Shown here: piece after piece, positions 38,122 to 49,100 of the stretch
Layout of the letters: every line of letters starts with the position of its first letter
Position numbering within the stretch: the stretch's first letter is position 1
Assembly (NCBI GenBank): GCA_964448135.1
Contig: CAYUVH010000059.1
Coordinates: 62,001 to 126,000, forward strand
DNA length: 64,000 bases
Direction of reading: 5' to 3'
DNA from: CAYUVH01 sp964448135
GTDB taxonomy: Bacteria; Verrucomicrobiota; Verrucomicrobiia; Limisphaerales; UBA8199
The notes under the pieces: generated by a model
The model's input: only the letters and a program-made list of their open reading frames with translations
What the model was told of the DNA's origin: nothing
Databases searched by the model: none
Position numbers and translations under genes: made by a program

Positions 38122-41100
38122 ATGCAATCTGACCTCCCAAACGATCCGCAAGCCCAAGCCGAGGCCAGGCTGACGGCCTTGCTGCTTGGCGAGTTGCCGC
38201 ACCCCGAGGCGGCGGCGCTGCACCAGGAATTGGCGCGGGATGAGAAGCTGGCTGCACTTTACGAGCGGCTGAAGGAAACGGTCCACCTCGTCCGCGAGAC
38301 GATGGCGTCGCCCGAAGTCAAAGCAGGAGACCAGCCGGAACCACTCACATTGAGCATGGAACGGCGGGAGAAATTGCTGGCGCAATTCAAGACGGTTAGG
38401 CCGAAGCAATTTGCGGAAGCGAAGAAACGCGAAGGGGTTCCGCTTCTCGCGATGGTGGCCGCGGTTGCGATTGTGGCTGTCCTCGCTGCGCTGTTCTTTC
38501 CTGCTTTGTCGCGGGCAAAAAACCGATCTCAACGATTGGCCGCTTCGAGCAATCTTCGACTGCCAACGGGCGGAGCTCCCGATAATCTCGAAGCGGCTCG
38601 CTCCTACCACGAAGCAGAAGTAGTAGGCCAGGATGCTGATTCGTTCGCGCCGTCGGCAACTTCCGCTGCCGCGCCCCCGCCGCCCCCAGCCTTCGCTCCC
38701 GAAATCGTCCTACCTACCGAATCCCAGCGGCAGGGAGGGACCATGGTATTGTCCGGCAGTTCAGGCGGCGGTTCGTTGCCTCGATACGGTGTTCAAAATA
38801 TGACCAAGTCAGAGAATTCCACATCGGATGGGCTTCGTGACCAGGTTGCGTTTGGAACATTCTCCGAGTCTGTGGTGGATAAGGGTTCGGTGCAAACAGA
38901 CCGCCGAGAATCGACGCCGCTGGCAACAATCGTTCTGCCTCAAAGCGAGCTGGCTGGCGGAGGGAACACGAGGGATAGGACCGATATTGATAGGCAAAAG
39001 GCCCTGGACGAACTTGTGGCTGAATCTCAGGCGGCGGAAGTGCGCCGACGAATCGAGCCGTATGGTGAATTTCCAGGAGCTAATTCCGCCACATCAATCC
39101 CGATGTTCGGCATTTCGGGAGGGCGCAGCGGCGGGCGGGGCAACGTTGACTTGTATGACGGCACGAGCCCGGGTGCGATAGCGGTCCAAGCGGGTGAGTC
39201 TGCAGGAACGGCGCAGAGTCATCCGGCGCCAAGCAAGACCGACTTACTCGCCGAAGCGGGGCGCAGTTTCAAAACCTATGCGGTAGATCCCGCGCTCGCG
39301 GACAAAATTCCGAAGGCAGATGCCGGAGTTCAGCCCGCTTCGCCGTCCGCTCACTCAGTGGTGAACAGCGGAAATTTGAATTTCGGTACTACCACGCCGG
39401 CGAGCGATTTCCGGAAGGTGGACACCGCCGCCGGGCGGACCACTGACTCGTTGGTCACCGGCGGCCTGCGAGCTCCGGCTCCATCGAAGAGCGCCGGCGC
39501 CCAGGCTGACAGCTATTTTGATTCTTCTGAGTTATTCGCCTCGGGCAGCGGGGGCGAGGCATTTCAAAAGCGGCTTCAGGAGGCTGCAAATAATAAAGAC
39601 ACCTACTCGGGCAGCTCTTACTACAGGCTGTCGAGCCAGCTTGGCACTGAAGGCGTGCCAGAGCCCTCGGGTCAGATTCATCTTAATTATGCGAATGCTT
39701 CCCAAAGCGGCACAAGCGAGACTGATGCCCTGAAATCAAGAACTCTCGCGGAGGCGGATAAAGCGCCGGTTCTGGGTGAGAATCTTGGAGCACCTCCCGC
39801 GCCTGTATTAGCCCCGCCACCGCCGATTTCGGATGACGCAGTCTCCGATCAAATCGCTGCGGTCACCTCGCCAAGTCCTGGGAGCGGAGGAGGCGCACCA
39901 TTTCGTTATGGATTGGATGTAAATCGCAATGGTGCAGTCGATGCGAATGGATCGATGCTCGGACCGCGGACAACGCAAGGAACACCCTCAGGCTCGAGTT
40001 TCGGCGGCGGCGTACCCGCTGCCCGGCCGCCAACAGTGGCCGCTGCTCCCCTGGCACCGGAGTATCTGGCACAGGGATCCGGTGGGGGCGGCGGCGGTAT
40101 GAGGTTCATTACGCGGTCAGCAACGCCATCGTCAGGAGGAAAAGCGGGTGGAAGATCCGAAAGCGAGAAGCAACCGGACAATACTTGGGCCATGCGCAAG
40201 CGCTTGAACGAGGGAGCCGACTTGGCTGCGGGAATTACCGTTGATCCGACAACGGGTTTGCCCGCGAAGGACGGCGTAACGCTCACCGTTGATCCCACAA
40301 CCGGGCGGCCGGTGGCGCCGGGAGCGGTCGAGGAAGTACCGGCCCTGAATGACGCGTCATTCGCCCGGCCGCAAACCTTCGCAGGGACGTCCCTGTCATC
40401 AAGCAGCGGTGTTGGCGCACAGGGCGGAACAGCGCCTTCCTTTAACGGACAGGCCGTCGTGGCCAACAACTATGCCTGGCAGGACCTGACTGACCAGGAG
40501 AGCTCAAGAGAAGGGGTGCTGGCGCAGCAGAAGGCGAAGCTCGCTCCGGCAATCCCAGCCCCCGAAGCACCCAGCCGCCAGAAACTCGCGCAGGTCGAAG
40601 ACACTTTGCGAACGCCTGTCCGGAGTGACACCGCCAAAACCGAGCATTATTCCAGCGCCGCAGTCATGGAAGGCGGAACCGCGCACTCATTTAACGAGAC
40701 TCATCCCGGGTTTTATGAAGACCAGGCTCGGTTCGAATTGTCCAAAGCGACCGGAACAACAGAAAAGTCCAAGGCGGGCAATAAAGGCATACCCGTGTTG
40801 GGCGACTTGCCAATGACAGGACGTTTGTTCCGAGGCACGACGGATGAGGCAAAGACAGCGGCGGATCAGGAATCCAAGAATGCGAAACTCGTGGCATCTT
40901 ACCAGAAGGCCGAAGCGTCGAAAGCTCCGTCATATACGAATGGCGGAGTCTACAGTCTGGACGTGGTCGGCTACGTGAACGTCGCCTTGACGACAAACGT
41001 CAGCCTCGGTGTTTATGCCTTCGGCAAGGAGCCGCCAAAGGACCATGATTCCCGGCTTGTTGTCACGAACACTTTAGCCGACGCCGTCGATTTCTACTCC

Positions 41101-42900
41101 GCGAGTCCATCCTTGGGCAAGGCTGTGAGCCACCCCACTATCCCCGATGCATACGCTAGGACTTCTGGCCCCCTTGCTCCTACAACGCGAGCAGGGTTGG
41201 AAAGCAGGCTACAACGAATCCGGATGCCGGCGATGAATTTCGATGGAATGTCGCTAACGCAAGTTACCGAAGCGTTGAACGCAGAAGCCAAAAAACGCGA
41301 CCCAGACAAGCATGGCATCAATCTCGTGGTGTCCAAAGGCGCATCCTCCCCCGAGCTGGGGACACTGCGGATAAAGACTTTCACACCATCACCGGACGCC
41401 ACCCTAGCCGAAGTGCTCAATGAGGTCGTCAAGAACGCGGACCGCCCCCTAAAATATTCCGTGGTAGATTCCGGCATCGTCTTCTCCGCCGCGGAAGGCA
41501 TTTCGAATCCTTCGCAGACGCACGACGAACCTGTTAACGTAGTCCGTTCCTCCTCAGCACCCATTCCTCAACCTGAAATTCAAACGCGCGACAATGCGTT
41601 TTCCACGTTTTCGCTGAATGTGAGCGATGTGTCGTTCAAGCTGGCGGCGGCCAGTTTGGAGAAGGGGTTGCTGCCGGAACAGGCGTCGCTGCGGAGCGAG
41701 GAGTTTTTGAATGCGTTCGATTACCGCGATCCGGAGCCGGCGCCGGGCGCGCCGCTGGCTTTCGCTTGGGAGCGGGCGGCGGATCCGTTCGCGCAGAACC
41801 GGGACGTGTTGCGGCTGTCGCTCAAGACGGCGGCGCTGGGGCGGCAGGCGGGCAAGCCGTTGAACCTGGTGCTGTTGCTGGATAATTCGGGCTCGATGGA
41901 GCGCGCGGACCGGGTGGCGATTGTGCGCGAGGCGCTGGGCGTGCTGGCGGGCCAATTGCAGCCGCAGGATGTGTTCAGCGTGATCACGTTCTCGCGCACG
42001 CCGCGATTGTTTGTGGACGGAATTCCCGGCACCCAGGCGGCGAAGGCAGCGGAGGAAGTGGGCCGGCTCACCCCCGAAGGCGGTACGAATCTCGAGGAAG
42101 CGATGAAGCTTGCGTATCAGACCGCGTTGCGCCATTACTTGCCGGCGGGGGTGAATCGCGTGGTCCTGTTGACAGATGGCGCGGCGAACCTCGGCGACGT
42201 CGAGCCGGAGCAGTTGAAGCAAATGGTGGAGGCGCACCGCAAACAGGGCGTGGCGCTGGATTGCTTCGGCATCGGCTGGGAGGGTTACAATGATGATTTA
42301 TTGGAGACGCTGTCGCGCAATGGCGACGGGCGTTATGGATTTGTGAATTCGCCGGAGGAGGCGTCCACGGAATTTGCCGCGCAGCTCGCGGGCGCGCTGC
42401 ACGTGGCGGCGTCGGACGTGAAGGTGCAAGTGGAGTTCAACCCCGCGCGCGTCTCGGCTTACCGGCAGATCGGGTACGCGAAGCATCAGTTGAAGAAGGA
42501 GCAGTTCCGCGACAACACAGTGGACGCGGCGGAGATCGCCGCGGCCGAGGCCGGCAATGCGCTTTACGCGCTGGAAGTGAACCCCGCCGGCGAAGGGCCG
42601 CTGGCGACGGTGCGGGTGCGCTACAAAGTGCCGGGCACTAGCGATTACCATGAACATGAGTGGGAGGTGCCCTTCACCGGCAACGCGGTGCCGCTCGACC
42701 AGGCCGGCGCGGCGATGCGGCTGGCGGTGGTATCGAGCGAGTTTGCCGAATGGCTGGCGGCCAGTCCGTATGCAACGGAAGTATCACCGGATGCGCTGTT
42801 GCGATATCTGGCCGGAGTGCCGGAGCAATATGGGGTGGATGGCAGGCCGGCGAAGTTGAAGGCGATGATTCAGCAGGCGAAGGGAGCGGCGGGCAAATGA
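38122..42900 (+). CDS. 1592-residue mosaic protein: anti-sigma-like start, membrane anchor, secretin-like motifs, VWA domain
   Basis: ATG 38122 (MQSDLPNDPQAQAEARLTAL). Residues 1-70 are a helical start like the cytoplasmic part of anti-sigma factors, without zinc ligands (LLLGELPHPEAAALHQELAR). A pseudopilin-like anchor follows near 109-130 (LLAMVAAVAIVAVLAALFFP). Residues 130-880 are low-complexity Ser/Gly/Pro with a short repeat VDPTTG. Secretin words follow: GIPVLGDLPMTGRLFRG near 889-905 and an STN-like fold at 1036-1130 (FDGMSLTQVTEALNAEAKK). The YSLDVVGYVNV motif is near 944. The C-terminal 440 residues are a VWA protein of the YfbK type with MIDAS DNSGSM (D1254) and LLTDGAANLG. Location: anchored, mostly extracytoplasmic. 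Confidence 0.82.
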   Translation: MQSDLPNDPQAQAEARLTALLLGELPHPEAAALHQELARDEKLAALYERLKETVHLVRETMASPEVKAGDQPEPLTLSMERREKLLAQFKTVRPKQFAEAKKREGVPLLAMVAAVAIVAVLAALFFPALSRAKNRSQRLAASSNLRLPTGGAPDNLEAARSYHEAEVVGQDADSFAPSATSAAAPPPPPAFAPEIVLPTESQRQGGTMVLSGSSGGGSLPRYGVQNMTKSENSTSDGLRDQVAFGTFSESVVDKGSVQTDRRESTPLATIVLPQSELAGGGNTRDRTDIDRQKALDELVAESQAAEVRRRIEPYGEFPGANSATSIPMFGISGGRSGGRGNVDLYDGTSPGAIAVQAGESAGTAQSHPAPSKTDLLAEAGRSFKTYAVDPALADKIPKADAGVQPASPSAHSVVNSGNLNFGTTTPASDFRKVDTAAGRTTDSLVTGGLRAPAPSKSAGAQADSYFDSSELFASGSGGEAFQKRLQEAANNKDTYSGSSYYRLSSQLGTEGVPEPSGQIHLNYANASQSGTSETDALKSRTLAEADKAPVLGENLGAPPAPVLAPPPPISDDAVSDQIAAVTSPSPGSGGGAPFRYGLDVNRNGAVDANGSMLGPRTTQGTPSGSSFGGGVPAARPPTVAAAPLAPEYLAQGSGGGGGGMRFITRSATPSSGGKAGGRSESEKQPDNTWAMRKRLNEGADLAAGITVDPTTGLPAKDGVTLTVDPTTGRPVAPGAVEEVPALNDASFARPQTFAGTSLSSSSGVGAQGGTAPSFNGQAVVANNYAWQDLTDQESSREGVLAQQKAKLAPAIPAPEAPSRQKLAQVEDTLRTPVRSDTAKTEHYSSAAVMEGGTAHSFNETHPGFYEDQARFELSKATGTTEKSKAGNKGIPVLGDLPMTGRLFRGTTDEAKTAADQESKNAKLVASYQKAEASKAPSYTNGGVYSLDVVGYVNVALTTNVSLGVYAFGKEPPKDHDSRLVVTNTLADAVDFYSASPSLGKAVSHPTIPDAYARTSGPLAPTTRAGLESRLQRIRMPAMNFDGMSLTQVTEALNAEAKKRDPDKHGINLVVSKGASSPELGTLRIKTFTPSPDATLAEVLNEVVKNADRPLKYSVVDSGIVFSAAEGISNPSQTHDEPVNVVRSSSAPIPQPEIQTRDNAFSTFSLNVSDVSFKLAAASLEKGLLPEQASLRSEEFLNAFDYRDPEPAPGAPLAFAWERAADPFAQNRDVLRLSLKTAALGRQAGKPLNLVLLLDNSGSMERADRVAIVREALGVLAGQLQPQDVFSVITFSRTPRLFVDGIPGTQAAKAAEEVGRLTPEGGTNLEEAMKLAYQTALRHYLPAGVNRVVLLTDGAANLGDVEPEQLKQMVEAHRKQGVALDCFGIGWEGYNDDLLETLSRNGDGRYGFVNSPEEASTEFAAQLAGALHVAASDVKVQVEFNPARVSAYRQIGYAKHQLKKEQFRDNTVDAAEIAAAEAGNALYALEVNPAGEGPLATVRVRYKVPGTSDYHEHEWEVPFTGNAVPLDQAGAAMRLAVVSSEFAEWLAASPYATEVSPDALLRYLAGVPEQYGVDGRPAKLKAMIQQAKGAAGK

Positions 42901-43111
42901 AGTGCAATTACGTGCCATTTTCCGCGACCGCCCCTCCTGCCCTCTGGGAAACCTCCGGCGCACCTGCCGTAAGGCTGCTGCAGACCTCCCGCCAACCCGG
43001 CCCAAGCCTGGCGCAAACCTGGCGGCAAACCTAAAACCCCAGCAAGCAAACCTAAGCAAACCTAAAAAGCGGATTTTTATTTCCACCCGGGCTACCACCA
43101 GAACAAGGCGC

Positions 43112-46100
43112 ATGAAGACATTTATTAAATTGGTTTTCGCGGGGTTCCTCGCGATGGCGTTCAACGGCTGCGCGGCAACGACGCCCGCGCCACGAACCGT
43201 GGCGGTTTTGGAGAATGCCAGGCTGATCGGGGAGTTGAGTGAGGGGAACGGGGCCTTCACGCTCACGGGGACAGCGCGGGTGAGCGATTCGAAGGGAGGC
43301 TCGCTGGAGTTGCTCTCGGGCGCGGTGGCGGTGACGGAGATCGGAGAGCATGCGAAGTGGAAGTTGAACGCAGAGGGAAACAAGTTTGTTGCGGTATTCG
43401 AGCGGGCGGGGTCGTATCCGATCAAGATCAAGTTCCAGGCGACGGTGAAGCAATTGGAGGGGTGGCAGTCGGTGGATTTTCATGTCGCGCCGAGCGCGCT
43501 GTCGCGGATTGTTTTGCAGGGGCTGGGGCCGGACACGAAGTTTGAATTTCCGCGGGCGGCACGGCCGGAACGCAGCGGCACCGAGTTTCTCAGTTACGTT
43601 CCTTCGGATGGGATGGTGAATCTGGCGTGGAAGGAGTCGCAACCGCAGGCGGAAGGCAAACTCTTCTACAGCGCGGAGATGCTATCGCAGATCAGCGTGG
43701 CGCCGGGGTTGATGCGGCAGACGGCGATATTCGATTTTCGGATCATGCAAGGCGACCTGAGCAAGCTGCGGCTGAGGTTGCTGGGCGAAGGCGAAGTGAC
43801 GCGGGTGCAGGGGGAACAGGTGCTCGCCTGGAATGTCGAGCCCGGTACCGACGCGAAGGAACGCTGGCTGGTGGTGCAGTTCAATCAGGCGCAGAAGACG
43901 CAGTTCGGCTTGCTCGTGCAGATGCAGACGCCGCTGGGGGCGTTCCCGCAGACGACCGACGCGGTGCGGTTGCAACCAGACGGGGCAACGCGGTTCGCCG
44001 GCTATGTGCGGATCGTGAATGACGGCGCGGTGCGGCTGGAAGTGGCGCAGGCGCGGGGGTTGTCACAAATTTCGCCGGAGCAATTTCCCGAGACGGACGC
44101 GACGCGCGCGACGTTGGCCGTGGCGGGCTCGCAGCGGTTTGCATACCGGTTTTCGGACGCGAATTACGCGCTACGCGTTCAGGCGGACCAGATTTTGCCG
44201 GAGCTGACGGTGTCGGAGGTGCTGACCTACCGGCTGGGGGAGAATGAATTGTCGGCGGACGCGGAGATTGAATTGGATGTGCGCGAAGCGCCATTGCGCG
44301 AACTGGTGCTGCGGGTGCCGAAGGGCTACGCGGTCGCGCGGCTGACGGCATCCGGGCTGACGGATTATTTTCTGCGCGACCCGGAGGACCAGCCGGACGC
44401 GGAGTTGCGGTTGGTGTACGGCCAGCCGGTCACCGGGCGGCAGTTGGTGCAGCTTCGCCTGGAGCGGAACAAGCCGCTGGCTGAAGCATCGTGGGTGTTG
44501 CCGCGAGTGGAGGTGGCACGCGCGAAGTCCACGCGCGGCCACATCGGCATCGCGGCGGACGCGGGATTCCGGCTCACGCCGGAGCGCGTGCATGCGCTGA
44601 CGGAAATTGCCACGGCGTTTTTTCCGCGCAAAGTGCCGGGACTGCAGACGGCTTTTCGACTCAATGATCCGGCGTGGCAGGCGACCGCCAAAGTCGAGCG
44701 TCTGCCGCAGACAGTACAGGCGGACGCGCTGCATTTGTTTTCCATCGGCGAGGGCGTGGCGTACGGCAGCAGTTTGATTAATTACACGATTTCCGGCGCG
44801 CCGGTATCGGTATTTCGCATCGAGCTGGCCGATGAATATTTTAACGTGGAATTCACCGGGAAGGACATCCGGAGCTGGCAGAAGAAGGACGGGGTTTATC
44901 TCGTGCAATTGCACACGCCGGTCTCCGGAAGCTACGCGCTGCTGGCGACGTATGAGCGGCCGTTCAAATCGCAGGGGGAGACGCTGACCTTCGCGGGCGC
45001 GCGGCCGCTCGATGCCCAGACGGAACAGGGCCACACATTGGTGGTCAGCGCGTATCAGTTCCAGGTGACGCCGAAGGACATTTCGCCGGGATTGCTGGCG
45101 CTGGAACCGGCGGAGGTGCCGTCGGATTACCGGCTGTTTTTTGACGCGCCGATCCTGGCCGCGTATCGCTATGCGGCGCGGCCGTTCAACCTCAAGCTGG
45201 AATTGAGTCCGCTGGCGCAGGGTGATTCGCTGAACCAGGTCGTGGACCGCGCTTCGATCGTCACGCACATTTCGAAGGAGGGACAGATGATCACCGACGC
45301 GCGTTACTTTTTGAAGAATCGCGGCAATCCGCATTTCGGGCTCATCCTGCCGCCGGAGACGGCGCTGTGGTCGGTCCGCGTGAACGGCGCGACGGTGGTG
45401 CCCGTGATCGCGATGCAGACGAACCTGATTCCCCTGCCCCAGCAAGCGGACCCGAACGCGGTCATCACCCTCGACGTGAAGCTCGCGGCGCGATCCAAAA
45501 ACCCGGGCAGCGTCAGCATCGCCGCGCCGGCGGTGTCCGCGCCGGTCATGCTCACGGAATGGAAGCTGGAGCCGGACACTGGACAGCGGCTGGCTTACAG
45601 TGGCGGATCGCTTACGCCCGTGGCAGGCGTGCCGGATGTTTCGGGTTTTGCCCAACTGGCCCGGGCCTGCAAAGGCGATTCCTCGAACCAGGCGCGACAC
45701 CTTCTTTTGATTGTCCTCGTGTTACTCGCCGCCGCCGTCCTGCTGTGGCGCTGGGGAGGCGGCGAAGGTTCCACCCGGTTTGCCAGCCGGCATGTGATTG
45801 GCACGCTGCTCGGATTTGCCGCGTTGATCATTTCGGCCATCGCGCTGGCGAACCTGGCCAGCCTGTTGGATTTGCAACGCGAGTTCGTGCCGAACAATGT
45901 CACATTCCTCGCGCCCGTGCAGCAGGCGGGGAACAGCCTCACGACCACGGTCCTGAATCAGGCGGATGAATCGTCCGCGTTTGGGTCGGTCCGACGCGCG
46001 TGGCCGGCGTTGTTTGCGATTGTGGCGCTGGCCTTGGGATGGATGGCGCAATCCAGTCTGGCGCGGACGGTGCTTCGGATGATCGGTTGGGGATTGGCGG

Positions 46101-49100
46101 CGTGGGCGGCATTGCGCTGCCCGAACGGCGCCGTCGTGTTTCTCGGTCTCTTTGCGGTGTTCGTGGTGGCCTACGTGGTGGTGCCGGCACTGCGGCGAAT
46201 CGTGCAAGTGTCGCGGTCGGCCGGAGCATCGGCTCCGGCCGCGACGGCTTTGATCATCGGCGGTTTACTCTGGCAACTGTGCGCGGCGACGAGCGAAGCG
46301 GCGGAACCCAAGGCGGCGCAGCCCGTGAAACCGACTCCCACCGCCAAATTCGTCCCCACCCCGGACAAACCACCCCAAGCGGAATCCATCATTGAGGAAA
46401 TCCGAGTCGAGGATGGTTATGCCATGGGGAAGGCGAACATCCATTGGATTGCAGAGAAAGGCGAGGCGCTGCCGCTGTTGTTCGAACCCGCGGTGCTGAC
46501 GGGAATCCAATATCCCAGCAACTCGCTGGACTTCATCTCCGCGCCGCCCGGCACCAGGACCGTGCAGCAGTTGCTCGCGCGCAAGGCAGGGACTTTCGAT
46601 GTCGAAGTCCGCTACCAGATCCCGGTGCTCAAGCGCGCGGCGGACAGCGCAATCACCCTGCCCATTCCTGCGGGACTGGTACATCGTCTGGATTTGACGG
46701 TCAACGGCCTGGACGTGGACGTGGTCTCGCCGCAGGCGGCGTCCGTGCGGCGTGAATTGTCAGGCAGCAACACGGTGGCGAACCTGGTGTTCGTTCCCAG
46801 CACGGACATTTCCGTGGCGTGGAAACCGCGCAGTCGCGACGTAAAGCGGGAGAAGGCGGTGTTCTATGCGGACCTGACGCAATTGTATGTTCCGGCCGCC
46901 GGGGTGATCGAGGGGCTGCACTACGTTTCCATCCGCCCGGCACAAGGCGAACTTGCAGAACTGACTCTCGACGTGCCCGCGGGAGCCACCATCACCGACG
47001 TACTGGATGCGACCACCGGCGACGACAAGCGGCGAAAGGGTCCACTCGTGTCGCTCTGGCGATTCGACCCCGACGCGCGGAAGTTGCGTGTGACCTTGAA
47101 TCCGCCGCAATCGCGGCCATTCGCACTATGGGTAAAGTCGCAGGTGCCCGCCGGCACCCTGCCCTTCAGCCAATCCGTCGGATTGCTATCGGTTGCAGGC
47201 ACGGCAGGACAGATTGGATTGCTCGGCGTGGCGACCGGCAATGAGGTGCAATTGGACACGATCACGGGTGAAGGCATTTCGGCGATCAATCTCGAGGATT
47301 TTCCGGCGGGATTGGTGAATGCGTTGCAGATGCCGGGTCTGGCCGTGCGCCGGGCCTTTCGGTACGCGGATCCGAAGGCACTGGTCGCGCTCAAAGCTTC
47401 CGCAGTCGAGCCGGATGTGCGCGTGGACACACAGGACACGCTTTCGCTCGGCGAGGACCGCACGGTGCTGGCGTCCGAGGCAACGGTGAACATTACGCGC
47501 GCGGGAATTTTCCGGCTCAGCTTTGTCATGCCGGCGGGATTTGAAGTCGAGGCGATCAGCGGCTCGGCGTTGAGTCATTGGACCGAGTCACGCACGGACG
47601 CGGGCAAGGTGATTACGCTAAATCTCACGGGCAAAACCGAAGGACAGCAGAAGTTAAGCATCAGCCTGGCCGGACCGGGGGTGAAGGCGACGCAGGGCTG
47701 GACGGTGCCGCAAATTGTATTACGCGAGGCCAGCAAACAGCGTGGCACGCTGCTGCTCGTGCCGGAACAAGGCATGCGGCTGCAGGTCGCCACGCGCGAG
47801 GGCGCGACGCAATTGGACCCCCAACAATCGGGCATCCGCCAGAAGGGCGTGCTCGCGTTTCGCATTCTGCAAACACCGTGGACGTTGACGCTCGATCTGG
47901 AACGGGTGGACGCGTGGGTGCAGGTGACGAGCCTTCAGCACGCCACGGTCAATGAAGCGCAAATCAAGGTGGCCGCCAATCTTCAGTATCAAATCGAAAA
48001 TACCGGCCTCAAAGCCTTGCATGTTTATTTGCCGACGAATGCGGAGAGCGTCCGGTTCCAAGGCGAACAGGTGGCCGATTTTCTCCAGGTGGCCGGCGCC
48101 GTGACGAATGGGCTCCAGGAATGGGAGATCAAGTTGCATCGCCGCATGATCGGCACCTATCTGCTTCAGGCTTCCTACCAGGTGACCATGCCCGACCGGG
48201 CGGCGGAGGCGCATTTGCGTGGGGTCGAAGCAGCGGATGTAAATCTGCAGCGCGGTTTCGTTACGATCGTTTCCAGCGGACGGCTACAGTTGCGGGTGGA
48301 CCAGGTCCCTGCCGCACTCCAGCCGACCGAGTGGCAGAGCATTCCACGAGCGTTGCGACAGGACATCTCGGCGGCCTCCGCGAATTTCACCTACCGCCTC
48401 GTCGAGCCGGCCTTCGATCTGCCCGTCAAACTGGAGCGCTTCGAGCCCGCACCGTTGCTGGCGGCGCGCGTGACGAGTGTGAATTTCAGCTCCGTCATCT
48501 CGGATGACGGTGTGATGCTCACGCAGGTGCAACTGGAAATGCAGCCGGGCGACAAGCGCCTGCTCGAAATGACGCTGCCGGCGAATGCGTCGTTTTGGTT
48601 CGCCTTTGTCAACCGCAATGGCGTGTGGCCATGGCGCAAGGGGCAGGAAAACATTTTGATTCCACTCGAACAATCGTCCCACGACGGCAAGCCGATCCAG
48701 GTGGAGATTTTTTACAGCTGCCAGTTGGGCAAGCCCGGCAAGCAGCCGCTGGACCTCGAATTGCTCGCGCCGAAATTCGATCTGCCACTGGAGAACCTCA
48801 CGTGGCGCGTGGCGGTGAACGAGAAGTGGAAGGTGCCGCACTGGGCCGGCTCGTTTCAGCTCGCGCGGGAAGACGTGGTACCGCAATCGTCGGTGGAAGA
48901 TGCCACCATGTATCTGAAGAACGAGGCGGACAACCAGCAACTCCGGACGCGCGAGGCGGAGGCCCTGATGACGGCCGCGAATTCGGCAATCGCCCGCGGC
49001 GAACCGCAGCAGGCGCGCCGGGCTTTTCAGGCGGCATACGGACTGTCCACCCACGACGCGGCGTTCAACGAGGACGCCCGGGTGCAATTGCATAACATCA

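Noticed and set aside
42902..43111. GTG 42902 as the start of the giant protein
   Set aside because: The added 70 residues are Pro/Arg/Lys-rich and repeat-derived, and they would bury the signal peptide that begins at 43112.
44171..45700. 509-residue minus-strand frame inside the giant protein gene
   Set aside because: Arg/His/Gln-rich text typical of the reverse of GC-rich coding DNA; no start context.
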